A stretch of DNA of 64,000 nucleotides from the NCBI GenBank assembly GCA_905181705.1, contig CAJIYP010000003.1, positions 62,001 to 126,000 of the forward strand, in the 5' to 3' direction. Both the position numbers and the translations under genes were made by a program. Of the stretch, positions 37,575-45,397 are shown piece by piece. This stretch comes from Cryomorphaceae bacterium BACL29 MAG-121220-bin8 (GTDB taxonomy: Bacteria; Bacteroidota; Bacteroidia; Flavobacteriales; Flavobacteriaceae). Within the stretch, counting starts at the first letter, position 1, and the number at the start of each line of letters is the position of its first letter. The notes under the pieces were generated by a model. That model was not told the origin of the DNA. It saw nothing but the letters and a program-made list of their open reading frames with translations, and did no database searches.

Positions 37575-37639
37575 TTTTAGATATTAATGTGAATTTATAA
37601 AAAATTCTGAATTCTAAATATTTAAGAAATGTTAAGGTT

Positions 37640-38092
37640 TTACTTTTTTACCTTTAAGGTCCATTGAAAACTAAACTTAGAAACCACATCTCCTGAGGAA
37701 TCTATTCCTGATGAATTAAGCCATATAGTCTGGGGTTCTCCTGATGAAATAGCTAAATTAATGGACTCTCTAATTTCAGAACCTTGATCACAACTAAAAA
37801 GAATTTTACCTGTTGCTTTTTTTGAAAAATTAGCTTTATTATTTAAAACTAACATAGAAAATTTTCTTTTACTTATTTCAATTTCATTTGATAATAGCAA
37901 GCCTGTAGATAATTCGCCTGCCATTCCTTGAACAGCCCAAAACATAGATTTAAAAGGATTTTGATTAATCCATCTATGCTTAACACCAATCAAACAAGAT
38001 TTTTCATTTACAGACTTAACTCTAATACCACACCACCAAACTGATGGAAGCTTAAAAAAAGTGTAAATATTATATTGAAATGGACTTTTCAC
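37640..38092 (-). CDS. DUF4442 hotdog-fold thioesterase-like protein
   Basis: The 150-residue protein has the DUF4442 layout (LPSVWWCGIRV, NPFKSMFWAVQGMAGELSTG), a hotdog-fold group related to acyl-CoA thioesterases. The substrate is unknown. It overlaps the stop of trxB by 4 bases, so the two are cotranscribed. Confidence 0.78.
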   Translation of the reverse strand: MKSPFQYNIYTFFKLPSVWWCGIRVKSVNEKSCLIGVKHRWINQNPFKSMFWAVQGMAGELSTGLLLSNEIEISKRKFSMLVLNNKANFSKKATGKILFSCDQGSEIRESINLAISSGEPQTIWLNSSGIDSSGDVVSKFSFQWTLKVKK

Positions 38093-39030
38093 TCTATATC
38101 AGCTAAATAACGTTCTGCATCTAAAGCTGCCATACATCCTGTTCCTGCTGCAGTTACTGCTTGACGATAATCTTTATCCTGGACATCACCTGAAGCAAAA
38201 ACACCAGGATAGTTAGTGTCAGTAGTTTTTCCTTTTGTAATAATATAACCGGCATCGTCCATCTCTATTTGACCCTTAAAAATATCAGTATTGGGTTTAT
38301 GACCAATAGCTATAAAAAGACCAGTTACTTTTACATCATCTTTTTCATTTGTCTTACTATTCACTATTCTAACTCCTTCCACTACATCTTTCCCTAAAAC
38401 CTCCTCAATTTCAGAAAAATATCTAACTTCAATATTCTCTCTTGATTCAACTCTATGCTGCATCGCTTTTGAAGCTCTCATTTGTCCTTTCCTTACTATC
38501 ATAGTTACTTTAGTACATAAATTAGCTAAATAAGTTGCTTCTTCAGCAGCCGTATCTCCTCCACCTACTATTGCTACATCTTGACCTTTATAAAAGAATC
38601 CATCACAAACAGCACAAGCCGAAACACCTCCTCCTTTTAGTCTTTCTTCTGATGGGATTCCTAAATATTTTGCGGTAGCACCAGTTGATATTATAATACT
38701 TTCTGCCTCAATTTCTTTACCATTATCAACAGTAACCATGTGTATTCCTCCCTTATTTTTACTTAGAGTGACCTTAGTTACTAATCCAATCCTAACTTCA
38801 GTTCCAAATCTTTCCGCTTGTTTTTGTAATTCAACCATCATTGTAGGACCATCTACTCCATGTGGATAACCTGGAAAATTATCAACTTCTGTGGTGGTGG
38901 TTAATTGTCCTCCAGGTTCCATTCCTGTGTAAAGAACTGGTTTTAAATCTGCTCTTGCAGCGTAGATTGCTGCTGTATAACCCGCTGGTCCTGAACCAAT
39001 AATTAAAGTTTTAATTCTTTCTATTGACAT
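38089..39030 (-). CDS. trxB: Thioredoxin reductase
   Basis: The 313-residue flavoenzyme has an FAD loop IIGSGPAGYTA (~10-20), the redox-active CAVC (C139, C142), an NADPH loop VGGGDTAAEEA (~156-166) and the C-terminal FASGDVQDKDYRQAVTAAG. It keeps thioredoxin reduced with NADPH. It is followed by a DUF4442 gene with a 4-base overlap. About 150 bases separate its start from the tRNA-Pro gene. Confidence 0.95.
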   Translation of the reverse strand: MSIERIKTLIIGSGPAGYTAAIYAARADLKPVLYTGMEPGGQLTTTTEVDNFPGYPHGVDGPTMMVELQKQAERFGTEVRIGLVTKVTLSKNKGGIHMVTVDNGKEIEAESIIISTGATAKYLGIPSEERLKGGGVSACAVCDGFFYKGQDVAIVGGGDTAAEEATYLANLCTKVTMIVRKGQMRASKAMQHRVESRENIEVRYFSEIEEVLGKDVVEGVRIVNSKTNEKDDVKVTGLFIAIGHKPNTDIFKGQIEMDDAGYIITKGKTTDTNYPGVFASGDVQDKDYRQAVTAAGTGCMAALDAERYLADIE

Positions 39031-39135
39031 ATATATTTATAATGACCATAAATTTAAAATATTTGATCACTTTCTTTTGAAAAAACTATAAAAAGTTATC
39101 ATCATAAATTATTAAAATATAATTATCATTTATTG

Positions 39136-39166
39136 TTTGATGATTTTTGAAATAATCCTATATTTG
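39136..39166 (+). promoter_or_regulatory. Promoter of tRNA-Pro (Bacteroidota type)
   Basis: TTTG at 39136-39139 and TATATTTG at 39159-39166, 19 bases apart, match the TTTG / TAnnTTTG pair of Bacteroidota sigma-A promoters. The tRNA begins 13 bases later. Confidence 0.75.
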
Positions 39167-39178
39167 CGCGGCTCACCT

Positions 39179-39253
39179 CGGGGTGTAGCGTAGCCCGGTT
39201 ATCGCGCCGCGTTTGGGACGCGGAGGTCGCAGGTTCGAATCCTGCCACCCCGA
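39179..39253 (+). tRNA. tRNA-Pro (anticodon TGG)
   Basis: Acceptor CGGGGTG/CACCCCG with discriminator A, anticodon stem CCGCG/CGCGG around TTTGGGA (anticodon TGG, reads CCA), T-arm GCAGG-TTCGAAT-CCTGC. It is 75 bases long and CCA is not encoded. It forms the left border of a sulfatase cassette. Confidence 0.95.
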
Positions 39254-39255
39254 CT

Positions 39256-39293
39256 AAACCTCAATAAATTTTTAAATTTGTTGAGGTTTTTTT
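39256..39293 (+). terminator. Terminator after tRNA-Pro, overlapping the sulfatase 3' end
   Basis: A 16-base stem (AAACCTCAATAAATTT with its near complement) followed by a T-run. The last sulfatase codons and its stop (39272-39274) lie in this hairpin. Confidence 0.8.
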
Positions 39294-41023
39294 AAAACTA
39301 ATAATCTAAAATCAATTGATTTTTTACCAATTTTTTTTATTGTTTTAACTTTCAATCTTGAAAAGCCTTTTTTAAAATTTATTTCACCAATGTTAACACT
39401 AACAAATTCTTTAGTGTAAGATTCTATTCTTTTTATAACGTCTTTTTTTGAACCTTCTAATTCAGGATCATAAAAAGTTTTAAGTTCTTTATAAATTATT
39501 TGATTTTCATATTCAACAGAAATTTCAGTGCCAACACTATTTTTAGGTAAAGTGTAGTATAACTCTACATTGTTTAATCCTGATTCTAGAACATTAATAT
39601 CCCAATAAATATAATCTTCTTCATTCTTCCAATTTTCAATAAACGAACAATTAGCATGGATTGATGATCGTTTTAATTTTCCAGTAATTTCTGCATCTCT
39701 AGCTGGAAGGTGAGTGTAAATAGATTTATTGTCGTTAACAGTAAATGGTCTTCTTTTAATTGAATCTTTATATTTATCAACAATATTTTTTTTCCAAAAA
39801 CTCTTTGCATCTTTCAAACTTTTAAAGTCGCTTAAAAATTTATTATTTACTGGTAATTCTTGTTTGTGATCTAATTTTAAGTCAAATAAATTATCTTGAT
39901 TATCTAGTATAAACCTATTGTTTCTGACACTAATTTTATTGTTCCAATATGAAAATATTTTCCTTTTGTTGTCTTTCAATTTTTGATCCTGTAAATATTT
40001 ATTAAAACTTAGACCATCAAAATCTATTTTAGAACTGTTATTGGTTAGTTCAATTAAGCTGGGGAATATATCTAATACACTTGATATCTGAGCTACTTTA
40101 GTTCCAGAGGGAATCTTATTAGGCCACTGAATGAAAAAAGGGACCCTAACCCCACCCTCATTAGTACTGCCTTTTCTTTCTTTTAAATCATTATTCCAAC
40201 GGTTACCATTAGGGCCATTATCACTGAAATATATAATAATAGTATTGTCATACAACTTATATTTTTTTAGTGAATCTATTACCTTACCTACGTTATAATC
40301 TAAGTTTTCGACCATAGCCAGAGCAGCCTGTGTTTTTTTGATATTTTCTTTGTCTGAATACCTTCCTTTTAACACTATGTTTTTATCTTTTAAATAAGAC
40401 TTCGGAACCTGCATTGGAGAGTGAGGAGTGTTGTAGGATATATATGTAAAAAAAGGTTTTTCTGAATTTTTAATAAATGATATAGCTTTATTGGTAATAT
40501 CATCTGAAATATACCCTTTTCCTCTAGTTATTTCACCATTATTTTCTAAAACAGGATCATAATAATTTCCCCAATGGCCAGAGGTAAATCCATAAAACTC
40601 ATCAAATCCACGAGAATTTGGGTGATAGGGAGGCTGTGAGCCATTATGCCATTTTCCAAAAACACCTGTTCTGTAATCCTTTTCTTTAAAATAATCAGAA
40701 ATTAAAATATGATCTAAGTTCATTCGCTCATAGCCTCTAGTGACTCCATTGACTCCAGATCTGATAAAGAATTTTCCTGTTAATAGCTCGGCTCTTGTTG
40801 GTGAGCAAACTGGACTTACATAAAACCTGTCAAATGCTGCACCATTGTTGGCAATGCCATCAATATTAGGAGTGTTTAAATTACTATTTCCGTTAAAACT
40901 TAAATCCCCCCAACCTTGATCATCAGACAAAAAGATTAAAATATTTGGTTTATTCTGGTCCTTATTGCTACATCCAAATAAACATATTATAAAAAAAAAC
41001 TTTATAAGATTGTTAAGACACAT
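39272..41023 (-). CDS. Sulfatase (formylglycine type) lipoprotein
   Basis: The 583-residue protein has a lipobox (FIICLFGC, Cys18). The S1 sulfatase core has DDQGWGD metal ligands (~34-40) and the maturation motif C73-S-P-T-R77, in which Cys is converted to formylglycine. Further marks are GKWHNG, ISYNTPHSPMQVP and YFSDNGPNG. The C-terminal ~150 residues form a beta-rich extension as in arylsulfatases. It hydrolyses sulfate esters, most likely of algal polysaccharides given the host type (inference). The last codons run into the tRNA-Pro terminator. It is the only gene of the cassette. Confidence 0.92.
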   Translation of the reverse strand: MCLNNLIKFFFIICLFGCSNKDQNKPNILIFLSDDQGWGDLSFNGNSNLNTPNIDGIANNGAAFDRFYVSPVCSPTRAELLTGKFFIRSGVNGVTRGYERMNLDHILISDYFKEKDYRTGVFGKWHNGSQPPYHPNSRGFDEFYGFTSGHWGNYYDPVLENNGEITRGKGYISDDITNKAISFIKNSEKPFFTYISYNTPHSPMQVPKSYLKDKNIVLKGRYSDKENIKKTQAALAMVENLDYNVGKVIDSLKKYKLYDNTIIIYFSDNGPNGNRWNNDLKERKGSTNEGGVRVPFFIQWPNKIPSGTKVAQISSVLDIFPSLIELTNNSSKIDFDGLSFNKYLQDQKLKDNKRKIFSYWNNKISVRNNRFILDNQDNLFDLKLDHKQELPVNNKFLSDFKSLKDAKSFWKKNIVDKYKDSIKRRPFTVNDNKSIYTHLPARDAEITGKLKRSSIHANCSFIENWKNEEDYIYWDINVLESGLNNVELYYTLPKNSVGTEISVEYENQIIYKELKTFYDPELEGSKKDVIKRIESYTKEFVSVNIGEINFKKGFSRLKVKTIKKIGKKSIDFRLLVLKKPQQI

Positions 41024-41120
41024 ATAAATTTAAGTTAGTTGTTAAAAATAAAAAAAATATCCCATATAAAATCAGTTAGTTATTTTCTTTAAAAACTCAA
41101 CCATCTCATACGTGTTGTTT

Positions 41121-41145
41121 GCAGGTTCGAATCCTTCCACCCCGA
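41121..41145 (+). repeat. Displaced 3' tail of tRNA-Pro (cassette right boundary)
   Basis: Identical to the tRNA-Pro T-arm and acceptor 3' strand except one base (CCTTC for CCTGC), which breaks a T-stem pair. The rest of the tRNA is absent. Similarity extends 5 bases past the tRNA end. Confidence 0.83.
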
Positions 41146-41147
41146 CT

Positions 41148-41186
41148 AAAACCTCTTTAAATATTTGATTTAGAGAGGTTTTTTAT
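41148..41186 (+). terminator. Terminator following the displaced tRNA-Pro tail
   Basis: AAAACCTCT/AGAGGTTTT stem extended by TTAAAT/ATTTAG, followed by a T-run. It is probably the original tRNA-Pro terminator. Confidence 0.8.
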
Positions 41187-41221
41187 TTTATCTATATTAG
41201 TATTAAGAATTCCTATGAATT

Positions 41222-42082
41222 ATGTTTGATTTACTATTTGCCAAAACATTTACTCTAGTTGGTGGGATGCTTGTTATTACAACAATTTTTTCAAGAATAA
41301 ATAAAGCTTACGAAACAACTGAAGAAGCCATAATTAATTTAGCTGGAAGTTTTATTGTTCTTTTTTTAATTTTTGGTTTTAGCGAATTTTTTCCATACAA
41401 CATTATACTACTTGCTGTTTTTTCTGGGCTTATAGGTTGGAGTATTGGACCTACTATTTCTGAGCTAGGGCGTAGTTTTAAGCTAAGACAATATTTCAAA
41501 AAAAAAGGTGTAATTTCAAAAAACATAATTACTAAGAAATCCACTGGATGGGATAAGTTTTGGGGTGGAAAGGATGAAAAGAAAACTATGTATTATGACA
41601 AAAAGAATCCAAAAGACATGTTTGATAAAGATTCAGAAAAATATAAATCTATTATAAATGATTTTGAATCAAGTTATCAATTAAAAAAAGATTCCTATGA
41701 TCAAGAATGGCAAAATATAGTTTTTCAAGCCATGCTTGGAACTACCATAGCAGTTCTATCGACATCATTTCTTGTTTTTAACTCTTCATTTAATTTTGGT
41801 ATTCTTGGCGGATATCTCTTTATAGCATTAATAATTTTAATTATTATGAGTTTTCTGAACACAATGGTTTTTAAATCAAGAATATTTTCATTAGCTAAAT
41901 CTTATGTAGGAGTTCTGATTTTTACGGGGTATTTGTTGTATGATTTTAATTTATTAGAGCAAAGAATGAATCTTGGAGATGATTCTTGGTCCTCAGCTGT
42001 TATAATTGCGGTAAATTTATATTTGGATATAATCAATTTATTTTTAGATTTATTAATGATTTTGGCTGAGGGCGGTAATTAA
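41222..42082 (+). CDS. Bax inhibitor-1 (BI-1/YccA)-like membrane protein with cytosolic insert
   Basis: The 286-residue protein has about seven hydrophobic segments: three before residue ~85 and four after ~165. The C-terminal signature LYDFNLLEQ..AVNLYLDIINLFLDLLMIL is typical of the BI-1 family. A hydrophilic insert (~90-165, WDKFWGGKDEKK and similar) divides the two halves and is unusual in length. Bacterial members act as channels or protease modulators. The role here is unknown. Confidence 0.75.
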   Translation: MFDLLFAKTFTLVGGMLVITTIFSRINKAYETTEEAIINLAGSFIVLFLIFGFSEFFPYNIILLAVFSGLIGWSIGPTISELGRSFKLRQYFKKKGVISKNIITKKSTGWDKFWGGKDEKKTMYYDKKNPKDMFDKDSEKYKSIINDFESSYQLKKDSYDQEWQNIVFQAMLGTTIAVLSTSFLVFNSSFNFGILGGYLFIALIILIIMSFLNTMVFKSRIFSLAKSYVGVLIFTGYLLYDFNLLEQRMNLGDDSWSSAVIIAVNLYLDIINLFLDLLMILAEGGN

Positions 42083-42100
42083 TTTTAAACTTAATGAATA

Positions 42101-43243
42101 ATGAACAAATTTTTCTCAATAACTATTTTTTTAGGACTAATACTTTCAAATTTTTCTTGTGCTCAAGATCTAAAACCTTTAGATAATGAAGTCGAAAATT
42201 CCATAATAACTGACGAAATAAATTATGAAATGGAATTAGTATTTGAAGACGAAAATATAATATGGGCTATTGAATTTTTTGAAGATAATTCTATTTTAGC
42301 AACAATAAAATCAGGATCACTGTTTCATTACAAAAATGGAAACAAAACAGAAATAAAGGGGCTTCCTGAAATATATTTAAGAGGACAAGGAGGTTTGTTA
42401 GACATAGCACTTCACCCAAACTTTAAAGAAAATAAATGGTTGTATTTATCCTATGCTTCTGAAGATGCAGGGGAAAAAGGAGGTAATACAACTATAGCTA
42501 GAGCAAAATTAATTGAAAACTCTTTATTAGATTTAGAAGTCTTATATAAAGCAGCACCAAACACCAGAAAAGGACAACATTTTGGTGGTAGATTAGAATT
42601 TGATAACGATAATTATCTGTATTTTTCAGTTGGTGACAGAGGGAATAGAGATGTTTATCCTCAAGACATAACTTTAGATGGTGGTAAAATATATAGGATT
42701 AATGATGACGGAACTATTCCTGATGATAATCCATTTTATAATACTCCAAATTCTAAAAAAGCTATTTATTCATTTGGACATCGAAACCCACAGGGGATGT
42801 TTAAACACCCAATAACTGGAAAAATATGGACTAATGAACATGGCCCAAGAGGAGGAGATGAAATTAATATTATTAAAAAAGGTAAAAATTATGGTTGGCC
42901 TAAAATAACTTATGGAATTAATTATAGTGGAACAACTATAACAAAGAAAAAAAGCCTTCCAAATATGGAACAGCCATTATATTATTGGTTACCCTCTATA
43001 GCCCCTAGCTGCTTCGAATACATTTCTAGTGATATTTACCCAAACTGGAACGGAAGCTTGTTGGCAGGTGCTTTAGTATTTAAATATGTGGAAAGAATTG
43101 GATTAAAAGACAATAAAGTTATCTCTAGATCTAAAATAGCGGAAGACTTAGGAAGGCCTAGGGATATAAAACAAGGGAATGATGGGTATATTTATGTTTC
43201 TATTGAAGGAAAAGGGATTTACAAGATTTTACCAAAAAAATGA
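42101..43243 (+). CDS. PQQ-dependent aldose sugar dehydrogenase (YliI/soluble GDH-like)
   Basis: The 380-residue exported beta-propeller has a lipobox-like signal end (SNFSC, Cys ~20). Family marks are GGLLDIALHPNF, GQHFGGRLEFD, YLYFSVGDRGNR, YSFGHRNPQG, NEHGPRGGDEIN, and the C-terminal GRPRDIKQGNDGYIYVS. These are the glucose/sorbosone dehydrogenase signatures including the catalytic His in GQHFGGR. It oxidises aldoses in the periplasm and hands electrons to a cytochrome. The next gene encodes a c-type cytochrome and overlaps it by 4 bases. Confidence 0.9.
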   Translation: MNKFFSITIFLGLILSNFSCAQDLKPLDNEVENSIITDEINYEMELVFEDENIIWAIEFFEDNSILATIKSGSLFHYKNGNKTEIKGLPEIYLRGQGGLLDIALHPNFKENKWLYLSYASEDAGEKGGNTTIARAKLIENSLLDLEVLYKAAPNTRKGQHFGGRLEFDNDNYLYFSVGDRGNRDVYPQDITLDGGKIYRINDDGTIPDDNPFYNTPNSKKAIYSFGHRNPQGMFKHPITGKIWTNEHGPRGGDEINIIKKGKNYGWPKITYGINYSGTTITKKKSLPNMEQPLYYWLPSIAPSCFEYISSDIYPNWNGSLLAGALVFKYVERIGLKDNKVISRSKIAEDLGRPRDIKQGNDGYIYVSIEGKGIYKILPKK

Positions 43244-43635
43244 AATATATAAATCTTATTCTATTTGTTTTTCCATTATTTATTTATTCTCAAAACGATA
43301 GTTTAGATATTTCAATAAAAAAAGGTAAATCCCTTTATGAGGATTTTTGTTTAAGGTGTCACATGCCAAATGGCAAAGGTCAAGAAGGAATTATTCCCCC
43401 ACTTGCAAAATCTGATTTTCTATTTAAACACATGGAAGAAAGTATTAAAGCAATAAAATTTGGAGGAATAGAGGGTGAAATAATCGTAAACGGGGTAAAG
43501 TATAATTCTAAAATGGAAAAAATGGGATTATATGATGATGAAATAGCAGATATAATGAATTATACTTTAAATAGTTGGGGAAATAAATATGGTAAAATGA
43601 TAAAGGAAAATTATGTTAAAAGTTTAAAAGAATAA
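43240..43635 (+). CDS. Class I cytochrome c
   Basis: The 131-residue protein has a signal peptide (~1-18), a heme site CLRCH (C37, C40, H41), the distal KMEKMGLYDDEIADIMNYT pattern and the axial Met region. It is a periplasmic electron carrier, most likely the acceptor of the overlapping sugar dehydrogenase. Confidence 0.9.
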   Translation: MKYINLILFVFPLFIYSQNDSLDISIKKGKSLYEDFCLRCHMPNGKGQEGIIPPLAKSDFLFKHMEESIKAIKFGGIEGEIIVNGVKYNSKMEKMGLYDDEIADIMNYTLNSWGNKYGKMIKENYVKSLKE

Positions 43636-43637
43636 AA

Positions 43638-44240
43638 ATGATTTTAATTGGAATATGCGGAGGAACTGGATCTGGAAAAAGTACGATTACTAATAAAATA
43701 GTAGAACATTTTAAAAAAAAGGGGATTGTCAAAATACAAAGTGATTCCTACTACAAAAGTGAATCTAATTTTGATTTCAAAAAACGCTCAAAAATAAATT
43801 TTGATCACCCTGATTCAATCGATTTCAAGTTTTTATTAAAAAACTTAAGTGAATTAAAAAATAATAAAAAAATAAAAGAACCCATATATTCTTATAAAAG
43901 CCACAAAAGACTAAAAAAAAATAAAGTAGTTTACCCAAAAAAAATAATCATTATTGAGGGATTACATATTTTTTGTAATAAAAAATTAATTAATTTAATA
44001 GATTACGGTATTTATCTTGATGTTAATGATAAAGTAAGGTTGAAAAGAAGAATAGATAGGGATGTAAATTTTAGAGGAAGGAAAACAAAAGAGGTAGAAG
44101 AGAGGTATTTTATGATGTGCAAACCTATGCATGAAAAATATATTGAACCTTCAAAGGAATATGCTGATATAGTTTTAAAATCAAAAGATATATCATTTCA
44201 AAAAGTTTTAAGTTTAATTTCAAAAAAAATAATATGTTAA
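43638..44240 (+). CDS. udk: Uridine kinase
   Basis: The 200-residue P-loop kinase has ICGGTGSGKST (6-16), SDSYYK, NFDHPDSIDF and IIIEGLHIF, all uridine/cytidine kinase signatures, plus RIDRDVNFRGR. It salvages uridine or cytidine to the monophosphate. It lies 2 bases after the cytochrome gene and overlaps the DivIC gene by 7 bases. Confidence 0.92.
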   Translation: MILIGICGGTGSGKSTITNKIVEHFKKKGIVKIQSDSYYKSESNFDFKKRSKINFDHPDSIDFKFLLKNLSELKNNKKIKEPIYSYKSHKRLKKNKVVYPKKIIIIEGLHIFCNKKLINLIDYGIYLDVNDKVRLKRRIDRDVNFRGRKTKEVEERYFMMCKPMHEKYIEPSKEYADIVLKSKDISFQKVLSLISKKIIC

Positions 44241-44560
44241 AATTTTTTAAGAAATTTATTTCAAATAAATATTTTAAGTTTTTTACAAATCTATATGTCT
44301 TAATTAGCATATTATTTTTGTTTTGGATTTTATTTATGGATGCAAACTCTTACATATTTCAAAAAGAACTTAACAGAGAGATTGAAGATTTGAAGTCGCA
44401 AAAGGAAAAATTAAAAATAGAAATAGAAATAGATAAAAAATTAATAAAGGATCTTAATAATATTGATAATTATGAAGCTTTTGCAAGAGAAAAATTTTTT
44501 ATGAAAAGAGAAAATGAGGAAATTTACATAATAGAATTTCAGGACACTCTTAAAAACTAG
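44234..44560 (+). CDS. Septum formation initiator, DivIC/FtsB family
   Basis: The 108-residue protein has one N-terminal membrane helix (~20-37), a coiled coil (RQEIEDLKSQ-like, here REIEDLKSQKEKLKIE) and the C-terminal NYEAFAREKFFMKRENEEIYIIEF typical of DivIC/FtsB. It is a divisome component linking FtsQ and FtsL analogues. The usual flavobacterial position after udk supports the call. Confidence 0.87.
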   Translation: MLKFFKKFISNKYFKFFTNLYVLISILFLFWILFMDANSYIFQKELNREIEDLKSQKEKLKIEIEIDKKLIKDLNNIDNYEAFAREKFFMKRENEEIYIIEFQDTLKN

Positions 44561-44632
44561 TTAACAAAAAGAATTATAACTCTTAAACACGGACATCAAA
44601 ATATTGTATTTTTAGGTAATTATTAATAATAA

Positions 44633-45397
44633 ATGGGTAAAATAATTGCTGTTTCAAATCAAAAGGGAGGTGTTGGAAAAACAACCACTTCTCTTAATCT
44701 TGCTGCATGCCTTGGAATTTTAGAAAAAAAAGTTCTTTTAATTGATCTGGATCCACAAGCAAATGCAACCTCCGGAATTGGTATAGATTTAAAAAAAATA
44801 AAAAAATCATCTTATCACTTATTAGAACATTCTGAGAAAATAAGTAATATTATATTAAAATCAAGTACCCCCAATTTAGATGTAGTACCCTCAGATATTG
44901 ATTTAGTAGCTATTGAATTAGAATTAGTAAATCATCCAAATAGAGAATTCATGCTCAAAGAAGCATTGAGAGAAGTAAAAGATAAATACGATTATATTAT
45001 AATAGATTGTGCCCCTTCATTAGGACTAATTACCCTAAATGCTTTAACTGCTTCTAGCTCTGTAATAATTCCAATTCAATGTGAATATTTTGCCCTTGAA
45101 GGTCTTGGTAAATTATTGAATACAATAAAAAGCATACAAAAAATTCATAATAGGGATTTAGAAATAGAAGGTCTTCTTTTAACTATGTATGACACTAGAT
45201 TAAGACTTTCTAACCAAGTTGTAGATGAAGTTAGAAAACACTTTCATAATATGGTTTTTAAAACGATTATTCAACGAAATGTTAAATTAGGTGAAGCCCC
45301 TAGTCATGGTAAAAACATAATAGATTACGATTCAACAAGTAAAGGAGCAAAAAACTATATTAAATTAGCACAAGAATTAATAAATAATAATTTTTAA
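44633..45397 (+). CDS. parA: Chromosome partitioning ATPase ParA (Soj)
   Basis: The 254-residue protein has a deviant Walker A KGGVGKTTTSLN (11-22), DLDPQANAT, DYIIIDCAPSLG and ARPSH-type GEAPSHGK. It binds ATP and the nucleoid to move ParB-parS complexes. It is immediately followed by parB. I saw no canonical parS palindrome in the window, so it is only suggestive of proximity to the origin. Confidence 0.95.
   Translation: MGKIIAVSNQKGGVGKTTTSLNLAACLGILEKKVLLIDLDPQANATSGIGIDLKKIKKSSYHLLEHSEKISNIILKSSTPNLDVVPSDIDLVAIELELVNHPNREFMLKEALREVKDKYDYIIIDCAPSLGLITLNALTASSSVIIPIQCEYFALEGLGKLLNTIKSIQKIHNRDLEIEGLLLTMYDTRLRLSNQVVDEVRKHFHNMVFKTIIQRNVKLGEAPSHGKNIIDYDSTSKGAKNYIKLAQELINNNF

Larger units (their letters stand above)
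39254..41150. mobile_element. tRNA-Pro sulfatase cassette bounded by displaced tRNA 3' tail
   Basis: The segment between the intact tRNA-Pro and a displaced copy of its 3' tail (41121-41145) contains one gene only, a sulfatase. The matching core starts in the T-stem (GCAGGTTCGAATCCT), has one mismatch and runs through CCACCCCGACTAAA. Each tail is followed by its own hairpin terminator. No recombinase is encoded. The architecture parallels the tRNA-Arg island in this window. Confidence 0.72.

Noticed and set aside
39254-41120. Sulfatase as GC-atypical foreign DNA
   Set aside because: Unlike the GH10-like gene its base composition looks like the host; transfer is argued from the tRNA tails only.
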